A DNA stretch of 64,000 bases, taken from the NCBI GenBank assembly GCA_016715365.1, contig JADKAM010000009.1, positions 68,980 to 132,979 on the forward strand, given 5' to 3'. The stretch comes from Chitinophagaceae bacterium. Lineage in GTDB: Bacteria; Bacteroidota; Bacteroidia; Chitinophagales; Chitinophagaceae. How positions within the stretch are numbered: the stretch's first letter is position 1; each line of letters starts with the position of its first letter. A program made the translations under genes and the position numbers. The notes beneath the pieces are model-generated. The model ran no database searches and was not told the origin of the DNA. It saw only the letters and a list, made by a program, of their open reading frames with translations. Positions 53,845 through 63,643 of the stretch are shown here, piece after piece.

Positions 53845-56175
53845 TTAAGGCTTAATGATGATGTTTGTGCTGGTCATAACAATTGCTCCGTTGCGGGCAA
53901 GCATACGGCCAACTGCTGTTGCGTGTGAATTCATGGTGATTGATGTTAGTGCCAGTATATTTCCCTGGAATGAAGTATAATCTCCAATGGTAGCAGAGCT
54001 ACCGGTTTGCCAGTAAATATTTTTTGCCTGTGCACCACCTGTTAGTATGACACTTCCGCCTGCTCCACCTACCGTGGTAAAACCGGATGCGATCTGGAAT
54101 ATCCAGATTGCATTCGAATTACCCTGAGCATCCAGCGTGAGATTGCCGTTTGCTATAGAAAGTGTAGAAGTTGATTTGTAAATTCCGGGAGCTAATGTTA
54201 AGCCACCCTGGTCGCCTGATACAGTCTGCGGTGCAGGAGATACTGCAGCTTCTGCAGCAAGATATGCATTGGTAAGATCGGTCTTGGCCTGCAATAGCAT
54301 AGCCGGTACACCCGGAGGTGCAATATCATCAGATGCATAAATGGCTCCGTTCACAATGGTGGCCGGAGGAAATCCGGTAACTGAAGAACGAACGCCGGGA
54401 TAGATACCAACATCCAGGTCATTAATTACACTGGGACCAGCCTGGTTGCTGACGCCTACTCCTGATAAAATTCCAAAACGGGCTGCAGTATTAAGAATAA
54501 CCGGGCCTTGTACCGGTGTTGTACCGGTTGTAAAGCTCCACACATAATTTGCTGCTAGTGGTGTACCTGCAACATTTCTTGCACCGGTAGTTATAGTAGC
54601 TGTATAAGTGGTATTGATCAAAAGCGCAACAGCAGGTGTAAAAGATGCTGTTGAACCTGTATAAGTAACAACGCCTGCAACGGGTATTACTCCATTATTT
54701 AGACTGAAGGTTGTAAAGTTGATCGTCAGCGGATCCATAGGCATACTGAAAGTAGCCGTGATTATTTTACTGAGCGTTACATTAACAGCATTGCTGGCGG
54801 GATCGGTTAAAATAACCGTTGGTGCTACGCTGGTTCCGGTTGTAAAAGTCCACACGTAATTATTTGCCAATGGAGTACCGGCAACATTTTTAGCGCCTGT
54901 TGTTATGGTTGCAGTGTAAACAGTGTTTGCAGTAAACGGCAGTGTACTGTTAAAACTTGCAGTTGAACCACTGTAAGTAACTGTACCCAAAACGGTAGTT
55001 GCTCCCTGCTTAACTGTAAATGTTGTTGCATTGACCGTTAACGGATCCATTACCATATTAAAAGTTGCAGTAACGGTTTTGTTAAGTGTAACTCCTGTTG
55101 CATTGTTTACCGGGTCGGTTGAAATTACTGCCGGAGCAACTGCTGTACCGGTTGTAAATGTCCACACATAATTATTGGCCAGTTGCGTTCCTGCCACATT
55201 TCTTGCACCGGTTGTTATGGTAGCAGTATATAGGGTACCAGGCAAAAGACTGATAGTTGGTGTAAAAAACGCTGTGCTGCCGCTGTAAGTAACTGTACCG
55301 GGAACAATGATTGTACCCTGCATTAACGTAAAGCTTGTAGCATTAAGCGTTAAAGGATTCATCGGCTCACTAAAAGTTGCGCTGATAACTTTATTAAGTA
55401 CTACACTTGTTGCATTGTTTACGGGATCGGTTGAAATTACAGTTGGAGCTGTAAGGGTACCGGTTGTAAATGTCCATACATAATTACCGGCTAATGGAGT
55501 ACCGGCAGTATTTTTTGCACCGGTAGTAATGGTAGCTGTATAAACAGTATTCAATGTTAAAGGAAGTGCCGGTGTAAAGTAGGCAGTAGTACCATTATAA
55601 GTAACTACACCTGCTACTGCAGTTGTTCCCTGCCTTACAGTAAATGTTGTTCCGTTAATTGTTAACATATCCATCGGCATGTTAAAAGTTGCTGTAATGG
55701 TTTTGTTAAGCGGAACGCCTGTTGCATTGTTTAACGGATCAGTAGCAATTACTACCGGTGCTAATGTTGCACCTGTACTGAATGTCCATACATAATCAGT
55801 TTGTAAAGCATTACCGTTTTCATCTTTAACTGCAGTAGTTATCCTGCCTGTATAAGTGGTGTTAACAGTAAGGGGAGTTGAAGGTGTAAAAGTTGCTGTG
55901 TTACCGCTGTAAGTAATTGTTCCAACAACCGGCGTTGCACCAGTTATGGTAAAAGTTGCCTGCGTGATGGTGGCAGGATTCATTATTTCGTTAAAGGTCA
56001 CGGTTATCACTTTGTTGAGTGCTACACTGGTAGCACCAGCAGCAGGATCTGTTGACAGTACCAACGGGCAAACCCCATCGACCTGAACAAAGTCATCTTT
56101 TTTACAACTGCCTAAAAAAGCTGTCAGCGATAAGACGGCTATTGCAGTTGTGAATAATAATTTTCGTTTTTTCAT
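53845..56175 (-). CDS. Lipoprotein with five Ig-like (Big_5) repeats and DUF3494 ice-binding domain
   Basis: 776 aa. Lipoprotein signal (LTAFLGSCKKDD, Cys 24), five Ig-like repeats of about 100 aa, each with a DPxNNATxVxLNKxIxATF start and a YVWTFTTGT end, and a C-terminal DUF3494 domain of about 230 aa (LNTAARFGILSGVGVSNQ, AKTDLTNAYLAAEAA, MLARNGAIVMTSTNI) found in ice-binding adhesins. Probably a surface-exposed lipoprotein holding the cell to ice or binding another surface. Without ice-binding tests adhesion is the safer role. Transcribed with the OmpA-like gene under a GTGTGAAT-type promoter. Confidence 0.9.
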   Translation of the reverse strand: MKKRKLLFTTAIAVLSLTAFLGSCKKDDFVQVDGVCPLVLSTDPAAGATSVALNKVITVTFNEIMNPATITQATFTITGATPVVGTITYSGNTATFTPSTPLTVNTTYTGRITTAVKDENGNALQTDYVWTFSTGATLAPVVIATDPLNNATGVPLNKTITATFNMPMDMLTINGTTFTVRQGTTAVAGVVTYNGTTAYFTPALPLTLNTVYTATITTGAKNTAGTPLAGNYVWTFTTGTLTAPTVISTDPVNNATSVVLNKVISATFSEPMNPLTLNATSFTLMQGTIIVPGTVTYSGSTAFFTPTISLLPGTLYTATITTGARNVAGTQLANNYVWTFTTGTAVAPAVISTDPVNNATGVTLNKTVTATFNMVMDPLTVNATTFTVKQGATTVLGTVTYSGSTASFNSTLPFTANTVYTATITTGAKNVAGTPLANNYVWTFTTGTSVAPTVILTDPASNAVNVTLSKIITATFSMPMDPLTINFTTFSLNNGVIPVAGVVTYTGSTASFTPAVALLINTTYTATITTGARNVAGTPLAANYVWSFTTGTTPVQGPVILNTAARFGILSGVGVSNQAGPSVINDLDVGIYPGVRSSVTGFPPATIVNGAIYASDDIAPPGVPAMLLQAKTDLTNAYLAAEAAVSPAPQTVSGDQGGLTLAPGIYKSTSTLSIANGNLTLDAQGNSNAIWIFQIASGFTTVGGAGGSVILTGGAQAKNIYWQTGSSATIGDYTSFQGNILALTSITMNSHATAVGRMLARNGAIVMTSTNIIIKP
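53990..56070 (-). repeat. Ig-like domain repeats of about 300 bp (five) in the ice-binding gene
   Basis: Five tandem, similar coding units lie in about 54530-56070 with moderately conserved DNA; the rest of the interval is DUF3494. Sequence identity is highest in the middle units, indicating duplication. Confidence 0.6.
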
Positions 56176-56214
56176 AAAAGTTGATTTTAAATTTTAAGAG
56201 TTATTTATATTTCG

Positions 56215-56280
56215 CAAAGGTCATCTGCATCATCAGGTTATCTCTTACACAACCTTTGAAATCATTTACATAATTCACGC
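56215..56280 (-). promoter_or_regulatory. GTGTGAAT-family promoter of ice-binding/OmpA operon
   Basis: Minus strand: GCGTGAAT (one change) at 56280-56273, TGTAA and TGTAA repeats 21 bp apart, box GACCTTTG at 56222-56215, spacing 58. Divergent from the next promoter, 35 bp away. Confidence 0.65.
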
Positions 56281-56314
56281 CCCTTATAAATCCCCGGGTT
56301 TTAGTTTGTCATAA

Positions 56315-56380
56315 GTGTGAATAATATAAGTTTTAAAAAAAGTTGTATAACAGTAACGGGCACAATCTGACTCACCTTTG
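56315..56380 (+). promoter_or_regulatory. GTGTGAAT-family promoter of the 56.4 kb membrane protein gene
   Basis: GTGTGAAT at 56315, TATAA and TATAA repeats 21 bp apart, box CACCTTTG at 56373-56380, spacing 58. Back to back with the previous promoter. Confidence 0.7.
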
Positions 56381-56407
56381 TAACTGTCATCACAAAAAAA
56401 TAATTCT

Positions 56408-56593
56408 ATGTCTTTACTCAGCATTTTACTTGTACTGGTTGTTGTGGGTGTTATCCTCTGGTTGGTGAATACATATATTCCAATGGATCGTAAAATCAAA
56501 AACATCCTGAATGTAGTGGTGGTAATAGTTGTTATTATCTGGTTACTGCAGGCGTTTGGGTTACTTGATTCTATAAAAGGTATGCGTGTATAA
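56408..56593 (+). CDS. Small membrane protein, 61 aa
   Basis: Two hydrophobic helices (about residues 3-23 and 33-52) around a basic loop (MDRKIKNI). Resembles short Bacteroidota Thivi_2564-like membrane proteins. Function unknown; possibly a stress protein by its promoter. Confidence 0.7.
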   Translation: MSLLSILLVLVVVGVILWLVNTYIPMDRKIKNILNVVVVIVVIIWLLQAFGLLDSIKGMRV

Positions 56594-56622
56594 TATCAGC
56601 TTTGTTAATGCGATACACACAA

Positions 56623-56645
56623 CCGGATAATTATAAATTATCCGG
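56623..56645. terminator. Hairpin after the 56.4 kb gene
   Basis: 9-bp perfect stem CCGGATAAT/ATTATCCGG, 5-nt loop. No T-run, so it may be a weak terminator or a processing site. Confidence 0.4.
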
Positions 56646-56660
56646 CTTAAACAAACCACT

Positions 56661-56885
56661 ATGAAAAAATTAAAAAAATTAAGCCTGGTGTATACATTGC
56701 AGGTTATGGCCGTAATACTTCTTTTTGGTTATGCTGTTGCTTCACCAGAGAATCCGTCAGAAACTGCACCCGATGGTATCGTTCCTCCGGAATATAATAA
56801 GCTACCGCTTATGATAACTGATAAGGATTCGGTATTAACCGGCAATACCAATGCATTCTGGAATCATACAGCTAAAACCCGGTGA
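56661..56885 (+). CDS. Small exported protein, 74 aa
   Basis: Signal peptide (VMAVILLFGYAVASPE) and a short Pro/Asn-rich mature part (DGIVPPEYNKLP). Not recognised. It lies between the 56.4 kb gene and the SDR gene in the same direction. Confidence 0.5.
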   Translation: MKKLKKLSLVYTLQVMAVILLFGYAVASPENPSETAPDGIVPPEYNKLPLMITDKDSVLTGNTNAFWNHTAKTR

Positions 56886-56898
56886 TTAATTCGGTAGC

Positions 56899-57786
56899 AT
56901 GAAAATTCTTTTATCACTTTTTATAATGCTTTTCAGTATTACACATAGTAATGCCCGGGTGTTTCATGCACCGTTACCAGGATTTTTTTTAAACATACAA
57001 CAGGATAACCTGTTACCCTATGCATTAATTGCAGGCGGCAGCAAAGGAATTGGTTATTCCATTGCAGAAGCATTGGCAAAACGCAATTACAATCTTATTT
57101 TAATTGCAAGAAATGAAGACAGCCTGGTAGCAGCCAAAAATAAACTGGAAGCTGCCTACGGCGTGCATGTAGAAATATTGTTTAAAGATCTTGCCTTTGA
57201 AAATGCGGCTACCTAAAAAGCAGCCTGGTGTACAGAGAGAAAAATAAATTTAAAAATGCTTTGCAATGTTGCAGGCCTGGGTGGTGAACGTGATTATTTA
57301 TCTTATCCGTTAGACTCACTCCGGTATATGGTAAGGCTTAACCTGGAGTCGGTGATGGCACTTACATTAACCCTGCTGCCTTTACTGGAAAAAAATACAC
57401 CTTCTTATATTCTGAATGTTGCCAGCATGGCCGGTTTCGCTCCAATACCTATCAAGAATTTATATGCAGCCACCAAATCGGCTGTTGTATCATTTAGTTA
57501 TTCGTTGCGCTATCAGTTAAAAGATAAAAATATAAGTGTGAGTTGCCTTTGTCCCGGCCCAGTTTTTACAAAACCTTCCATTGAAAAATACACAAAGGAA
57601 AAACTGGGCAACCTGGGCATGAAAATGGCAGTGCCTGTAAAAAAAGTGGGAGAAGTTGCTGTAAAAAAAACACTGCGGGGAAAAATGATCATTGTTCCCG
57701 GAGGGCTGGCAAAAACATTATCCGGAGTAGTACGTTTTTTCCCACGGCGTTGGGTAGCCTGGTTTTATTACCGGTTCACAAAATAA
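56899..57786 (+). pseudogene. Short-chain dehydrogenase/reductase with in-frame stop
   Basis: About 295 aa when read through. Rossmann motif GGSKGIGYSIAEAL, NVAGLG, Ser in LNVASMAG, YxxxK (YAATK). Parts 56899-57216 and 57256-57786 are in one reading frame separated by one TAA at 57214-57216, so this is a nonsense codon, not a shift. Unusually the N-terminus is signal-peptide-like (MKILLSLFIMLFSITHSNA), which would export a NAD(P)-dependent enzyme; a start further in is not obvious. Precedes the Mla genes by 35 bp. Confidence 0.75.
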
Positions 57787-57820
57787 AACTGATTTAAAAA
57801 ATTCAAAATCTTATACAAAT

Positions 57821-58579
57821 TTGTTCATCGCTCTAAAAAATATTTTTATTGATGCAGGTAATGTTACCTTATTTACCGGCCGGTTCTTTAAAGAAGTACT
57901 CAGGCCTCCTTTTGAAATAAAAGAATTTCTGAGGCAATGCTATATTATCGGTTATAAATCTTTGCCGCTTGTTGCTATCACCGGTTTCATCATGGGACTG
58001 GTACTAACGCTGCAGTCACGCCCTACCCTTGCAGAGTTTGGTGCCGAATCCTGGTTACCCGGTATGGTTGCACTATCCTTAATAAGAGAAATTGCACCGG
58101 TTATCACTGCTTTGATCTGTGCAGGAAAAATTGCTTCGGGCATTGGTGCCGAACTGGGCTCGATGAAAGTTACCGAGCAGATTGATGCTATGGAAGTATC
58201 TGCCATTAATCCCTACAAATACCTGGTTGTTACAAGAGTGCTGGCTACCACATTAATGATACCGGTATTGGTTGTATTTGCAGATGCTGTTGGTATTTAT
58301 GGCGGATATGTGGGTGTAAATATTCACAGCGATCTAAACATGTTCCGTTACTTTCAGCAGGTGCTTGATTCGCTTGATTTTTTAGACATTGTGCCTGCAA
58401 CCATTAAAACTTTTTTCTTTGGATTTTTTATTGGTTTAATCGGCTGTTACAAAGGATATACAGCAGCCAACGGTACAGAAAGTGTTGGTAAAGCTGCGAA
58501 TGCTGCAGTGGTAGCAGCATCACTTACCATTTTTATTATTGATATGCTGGCTGTGCAGATAACAGATCTTTTTTTCTAA
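57821..58579 (+). CDS. mlaE: MlaE-type ABC permease (lipid transport)
   Basis: 252-aa permease with about five helices and the family motif ALIREIAPVITALICAGKIASGIGAELGSMKVTEQIDAM. Part of an Mla-type system that moves phospholipids between membranes. The start is TTG at 57821. Followed after 5 bp by the ATPase gene. Confidence 0.9.
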   Translation: MFIALKNIFIDAGNVTLFTGRFFKEVLRPPFEIKEFLRQCYIIGYKSLPLVAITGFIMGLVLTLQSRPTLAEFGAESWLPGMVALSLIREIAPVITALICAGKIASGIGAELGSMKVTEQIDAMEVSAINPYKYLVVTRVLATTLMIPVLVVFADAVGIYGGYVGVNIHSDLNMFRYFQQVLDSLDFLDIVPATIKTFFFGFFIGLIGCYKGYTAANGTESVGKAANAAVVAASLTIFIIDMLAVQITDLFF

Positions 58580-58584
58580 ACAAC

Positions 58585-59363
58585 ATGATACACGAAGAAA
58601 CAAATATAAAAGAACCGGTAGCTGTTGATACAAACGAGCCTGTCATTGAAATTAAAGGATTGTACAAATCTTTTGGAAAAGATAATGATGTCTTAAAAGG
58701 TGTTGACCTGTCTGTTAACAAAAGCGAAAACCTGGTGGTATTGGGTAAGTCGGGTTCGGGCAAATCAATATTGATAAAATGCCTGGTTGGTTTGGTTGCT
58801 GCAGATAAAGGTGAAATAAAAGTATTTGGCACCGATATTAATACACTGGATAATAACCAACTGAATGCGATAAGGGTAAGGATCGGTTTTCTTTTTCAGA
58901 ATTCGGCATTGTATGATTCGATGACGGTAAGAGAAAATCTTGCATTTCCATTAAAACGTCATTCAAAAAAATTATCGGCTGAAGAAGTTGAAGCAGCCGT
59001 TATAGCAGCTTTGGACAATGTTGGTTTGGCAGATGCTGTTGATAAAATGCCTGCAGAGTTATCAGGCGGTATGCGCAAGCGCATTGGGCTTGCCCGTACG
59101 CTTATTTAAAACCTGAGATCATTTTGTATGATGAACCAACAACAGGGCTGGATACCATTACCTCCAGGGAAATCAGTGGACTGATACTGGCTATTCAGAA
59201 AAAAAATAAAACAACATCTATCATCATTACACATGATATGGCCTGTGCTAAATTAACCGGCGACAGGCTGGTGATTTTAAAAGATGGCGTTATTGATGCA
59301 GAAGGTACTTACGAAGCATTGGAAAAAAGTGATGATGAATGGGTTCGCTCATTCTTCATTTAA
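58585..59363 (+). pseudogene. mlaF: MlaF-type ABC ATPase (one frameshift)
   Basis: About 259 aa when restored: Walker A GKSGSGKSI, signature LSGGMRKRIGLART, a shift at about 59106 (one T missing in ATTTAAAA), Walker B LYDEPTTGLDTIT and H-loop ITHDM. Function as the energiser of the MlaE permease. Error is likely because the protein is otherwise intact. Confidence 0.85.
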
Positions 59364-59379
59364 TCATTAATAAAATATT

Positions 59380-60213
59380 ATGAAAAAAGAATCTGGCTTT
59401 ACCTGGAAACTGGGCATGTTTGTAATAATCGGGCTCGTGCTGTTTATTGGCACCATCTATTTTGTAGGAAAGCAAAAAAATCTGTTTGGAAATACCTTTC
59501 ATTTAAAAGCGCAGTTTAAAACAGTGAGTGGTTTAAAGGAAGGTAACAATGTCCGCTTTTCAGGTATCAATATCGGCACCGTTCACGGAATAGAATTAAT
59601 AACAGATACTTCTGTATTGGTTGACCTGGTCATTAAAAAAGATGTACAGAAATTTATTAAAAAGGATGCAGTTGCCAGCATCGGATCTGATGGATTGATG
59701 GGCGACAAGGTACTTACCATCACGCCGGGTAATGGCAATGCAGAAACAGTTGGCAACAATGCGCTCATTGCTTCAAAAAACGCTGTTGAAATGGCCGATA
59801 TAATGAACAGCTTAAAAACAAGTGTTGACAATGCTGGTATCATTACCGGTCAGCTGGCCGAGGTTAGTTATAAGATCAATAATGGAAATGGTGCGCTGTC
59901 AAAATTAATATCAGATGATGGATTTTCAAACAGCCTGAAGGGGACACTCACCAACCTGCAAACCAGCACCGATCAATTTGCCAGATTCACAACCAATCTT
60001 AACGATGGTGCATTATCAAGCAAGCTCGATTCTACCATGAGTAACCTGCAGTCGGGCACAAAAGGTTTGAGTGATAATATGGATGCAGTTAAAAATAGTT
60101 TTTTATTAAGAGGCTATTTTAAAAAACAGAAAGAAGCGGAAGCAAAAAAAAGGCTGACTAAAAGCAGGCAAAAGAAAAATGCACTGAAGAACAAAACCGA
60201 AGACAAAAGGTAA
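59380..60213 (+). CDS. mlaD: MlaD/MCE domain protein
   Basis: 277 aa. One N-terminal membrane helix (WKLGMFVIIGLVLFIGTIYFV), an MCE domain (about residues 38-115, KTVSGLKEGNNVRFSGINIGTV), then a helical C-terminus and a Lys-rich tail. Substrate-binding part of the Mla-type transporter. Confidence 0.9.
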   Translation: MKKESGFTWKLGMFVIIGLVLFIGTIYFVGKQKNLFGNTFHLKAQFKTVSGLKEGNNVRFSGINIGTVHGIELITDTSVLVDLVIKKDVQKFIKKDAVASIGSDGLMGDKVLTITPGNGNAETVGNNALIASKNAVEMADIMNSLKTSVDNAGIITGQLAEVSYKINNGNGALSKLISDDGFSNSLKGTLTNLQTSTDQFARFTTNLNDGALSSKLDSTMSNLQSGTKGLSDNMDAVKNSFLLRGYFKKQKEAEAKKRLTKSRQKKNALKNKTEDKR

Positions 60214-60454
60214 CAAAGATGTAAACCTGAATGAAAACAGTATAGACCAAGGGCATAAAATTAAATTTTTATGACAGGCAAAATCGATAATTCAAAAACA
60301 AAAAGCATTAAGAACCTAAGCGTCACCCTTGCCTATCCACCCGGGAGACAATATACTAAAAGTAAAAGAGGGAAATATAGATCCCGAAAATTTTCAAAAC
60401 AAGTCTCAAAACAGACACAAAAAGAATTTGATGAAACATCAGGCGAACACTAGA

Positions 60455-60510
60455 GCGGGGGGAAGGAGAGGAGGAGGAGGGGGGGGGGAGAGGAAAGGGG
60501 GAGGGGGGTA
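60455..60510. repeat. G-rich purine tract
   Basis: A purine tract with runs of up to 12 G between the Mla genes and the leftward exporter operon. Base composition is unlike anything else in the window and resembles a low-quality join, though a real G-rich element is possible. The rest of 60214-60517 holds no convincing gene. Confidence 0.5.
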
Positions 60511-60517
60511 GATACAA

Positions 60518-61192
60518 TTAATTAATTCTGCCGTCTTCCATTTCAATGATGCGGTTTGTTTTTTTGGCAAACCCTTCATCATGGGTTACTATCAATAAAG
60601 TTTGTTTAAACTCCAGAGCAAGCTGTTTGAAAATATCAAACACAATTTCGCTGTTTTTTTTATCCAGGTTGCCTGTTGGCTCATCCCCCATAATAATAAC
60701 CGGGTCGTTAATTAAAGCACGGGCAATGGCCACCCGCTGCTTTTCACCACCAGATACCCGGTTTGCATTCTTCAGCGCCAGTTTTTCTATACCCAGCATG
60801 GTTAGTTTTTCCATTGCCCTGTGCTCCACTTCCTTTGCTGAATATTTATTTAATTTCAGCCCTGGCAACATTACATTTTGCAAAACAGTAAATTCATTCA
60901 GTAAATAATGAAATTGAAAAACAAAACCGATCTTCTGGTTTCTGATGGCTGCCAGCTGGGCTTCCTTTTTATTTTTCATGGGTTCATTGTCAATAAACAA
61001 TGCTCCTTTGTAGTCTGTATCCATCGTACTCAAAATATACAACAGGGTTGATTTACCACAACCCGATTTACCGGTAACAGCAACAAACTCACTTTTGTTT
61101 ATAGAAAAGCTGATATCCTGCAATACAGGCACCGTTACCGGGTCGTGAAACTCTTTATAAATGTTAATGGCTTCCAGTATTTTTTCACTCAT
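60518..61192 (-). CDS. LolD/MacB-like ABC transporter ATP-binding protein
   Basis: 224-aa ATPase: Walker A GKSGCGKST, signature VSGGEKQRVAIARAL, Walker B VIIMGDEPTGNLD, H-loop THD. Paired with the FtsX-like permease and HlyD-like protein upstream; the trio looks like a MacAB-type exporter or LolCDE-like lipoprotein handler. Confidence 0.9.
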   Translation of the reverse strand: MSEKILEAINIYKEFHDPVTVPVLQDISFSINKSEFVAVTGKSGCGKSTLLYILSTMDTDYKGALFIDNEPMKNKKEAQLAAIRNQKIGFVFQFHYLLNEFTVLQNVMLPGLKLNKYSAKEVEHRAMEKLTMLGIEKLALKNANRVSGGEKQRVAIARALINDPVIIMGDEPTGNLDKKNSEIVFDIFKQLALEFKQTLLIVTHDEGFAKKTNRIIEMEDGRIN

Positions 61193-61193
61193 A

Positions 61194-62452
61194 CTATTTT
61201 CCTCTTATAATGATTACAGGATCTATTTTACTGGCTTTTCTTGATGGGAACCAACCTGCCAGGTAAGTAGTTATTAATGAAAAAGCAGCTCCTATCACAT
61301 AAAATAACGGGTTATAGTGAATGGGATACGTTTTAACCGTAGGTAATGACGCCGTTGTAAATGGTATCTGATCAATAAGAGCCGATAAGCCAAGGCCTGC
61401 CAGCAACCCGATCATGCCGCCAAAAAAACCGATGCTTAAAGCGATGAGCAGGAAAATGCGTTTTACATCCCTGCCAGAAAACCCCGTAGCTTTTAATATG
61501 GCAATAGAATCCATTTTTTCAAAGATCATCATGTTTAAAATATTGTAAATGCCAAAGCCTGCTACAATCAATAAAGTAATGCCAACTGCGTAAGAAATAA
61601 GTGTTCTTATAAAACTACCGGTTTCAAATTGCGAATTGGCAGTTTGTATATCCAGTGCATCCAGTTGAAACAGATCAGCATACACAACAGCCACAGCCGG
61701 TGCGGTTTTAACATCTTTCAATTTTACCTGTATATCGGTTATATATGTACCTGCTTTACCTAAAATTTTTTGTACAGAAACAATGGATGCATAAGATTGT
61801 GTTTTATCAAAATCCTGGATACCTGTTTGAAATACCCCAACAACTTTTAACGGAAACTGTTCTCCCTGCGAAGTGGTAACCTGCACAATATCGCCCACAT
61901 CAGCCAGCAGGTTTACAGCCAGGCCCTTACCCAATATGATACTGTTTGACACTTTTTTCAAATCTGCAGCAACGCCTTCAATTATATAATCATTGAAATG
62001 AAAATAGTTGCTTTCAGCCTCCACTTCTATCCCGTTTATTACCCCGGCAATACTGATACTGCCATCATTAAAAAATACGGGTGCAAATATTTTAGGAGCA
62101 TAACCCAATATCCTGGGATCATTTTTTAAAGCCTGTAAAACTGCTGCACTGTTATAAATTTCCTGGCGGCTGCCGCCGGATTTAAGTGAGCGGATAAAAT
62201 TATAGTGATCTTTAAACGCAGTAGTTGTATTAACCGGCTGGTCTTTATTGGGTTTTATTTCGTTGTACAATCTTATGTGGGGAGTCCGGTTCAGAATCAA
62301 TCCATCCAGCAGATCATTTAAACCCGTCATAAAACTCAACAGGGTAATAAACATCGAAATGCTGAAAGTAACGCCTATGGCGGCAAACTGGTTTGCTTCC
62401 ACCTGGCCAGCAAAAGAGATTTAGCTATGCTGATGAGTAATTTGTAGTTCAT
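61194..62452 (-). pseudogene. FtsX-like ABC permease (one frameshift)
   Basis: About 419 aa when restored. The ATG at 62452 gives MNYKLLISIAKSLLLARWKQT, then a shift near 62380 leads into AAIGVTFSISMFITLLSFM. It has an N-terminal helix, a large periplasmic domain and three C-terminal helices (AVGITLLIVAGFGIYNILNMMIFEKMDSIAILKATG). The ATG overlaps the HlyD stop (TGA) by one or two bases. Confidence 0.82.
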
Positions 62453-63530
62453 TGTGCCGGTTTAAGAATAACATCCTGTTCAGTTAACCCTCCTAATATT
62501 TCTACTTTTTCATAATCTTTTAAACCAACAATAACTTTTCTAAGTTCTTTATTTTCGAGCATTACCTGATTACCAGCCAGTAAATAATTTCTCGGAATGG
62601 TTAAAGCCGTTTCTTTTTGCTGTATAACAATATTCGCTTCGCAGGTTAAGTTAGGATACAAAGCCGGTGGCTGTTTTGTAAAATCAGCTTCTACTGTAAA
62701 GGTTTTAGATCGCTCATTCATGATCGGGTTTATTTTTCTGACTGTTGCCTAAAATACCTGCCCTTTATAACTGTCCAGACTTAACAGAATTTTCTGCCCG
62801 GGCAGTATCCTGGCAATATCATATTCATCAACCTGTAATTCCAAATAAAAACTGGCAGCATCTCCGATAATAGCAACCGGGCTTTGCACACTAACCATTT
62901 CGCCTTTTTCTCTTAACAAACTGTATATTTTTCCGTTGTACTCACTTTTTATGATGTAATCGCCGGCAATCACTTTTGATATTTGCAAACTTTTTTGTGA
63001 TTGTTTTGCCTGGAAGCTGATTTGCTTTTGCAGTTCGGCATAGCGCAATTTTGCAGCCTGGTAAGCATTTGCAGAACTTTTATAAGCCAGCTCACGCTGG
63101 TCCAGTTCATTGCGGGTTCCGATCTGCTCGGCCCAAAGATTTTTTTGCCGCTGCAGTAACAAAGCATCGTTATCCATTTTCTCTTTTGCAAGATTGATCG
63201 ATATCTGCAGTTCATTTATTTTTTCGGCATTGGCAGCCACCGAAGTATAATCAGCGGAGATGGCTGCATTCTCAGTATTTAATTGTGCAGTTGTATTGGT
63301 AAGGCTGATGACGGGATCGCCTTTTTTACTACATCTCCTTCAGCCACATGTATCACAGATACAAGCCCGTTCAAAGATGAAAAGACCTGGTATTGATTTT
63401 TGCTTTTAATAATTCCGGAAGCATAAACAGATTCGGTTATCTTTTCTTTAACCGGTTGCAGTTTTTCCTGTTTGCTTTTACAGGAAATGAAAAGTAAAAA
63501 TAAACTTAAGAAGAAAATTGATTTTGTCAT
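62449..63530 (-). pseudogene. HlyD/MacA-like membrane fusion lipoprotein (two frameshifts)
   Basis: About 360 aa when restored. Start ATG at 63530, lipoprotein signal (LLFISCKSK), half of a lipoyl domain (VYASGIIKSKNQYQVFSSLNGLVSVIHVAEGD), a coiled coil after a shift near 63285 (ELQISINLAKEKMDNDALLLQRQKNL), a beta-barrel, and after a shift near 62735 the C-terminal domain (FTKQPPALYPNLTCEANI). The periplasmic adaptor of the exporter. Its promoter carries a Crp/Fnr-type operator. Confidence 0.8.
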
Positions 63531-63554
63531 ACGGCATAATATACAGGTAAGATA

Positions 63555-63598
63555 CAAATTTATAGTTACGAAGCATAGCAATCCATGATGTTCATCAT
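63555..63598 (-). promoter_or_regulatory. Crp/Fnr-like operator and promoter of HlyD-FtsX-LolD operon
   Basis: Palindrome ATGATG-TT-CATCAT at 63585-63598 and a perfect minus-strand -7 box TAAATTTG at 63555-63562, exactly 33 bp apart. Same variant as before DUF2892-ccoI. Confidence 0.6.
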
Positions 63599-63643
63599 CC
63601 TTTATTAGATGTGTATCATATGCTGTTACCAATAAGATAAAAT

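Noticed and set aside
53845..56175. Ig-like repeats considered as a misassembled tandem duplication
   Set aside because: Units differ by many substitutions and each keeps a full domain, so they are true diverged repeats.
60271..60511. Two overlapping 60-aa basic ORFs before the G-rich tract
   Set aside because: One ends in a glycine run encoded by the G tract; no homology recognised and no promoter. Probably chance or a fragment at a poor join.
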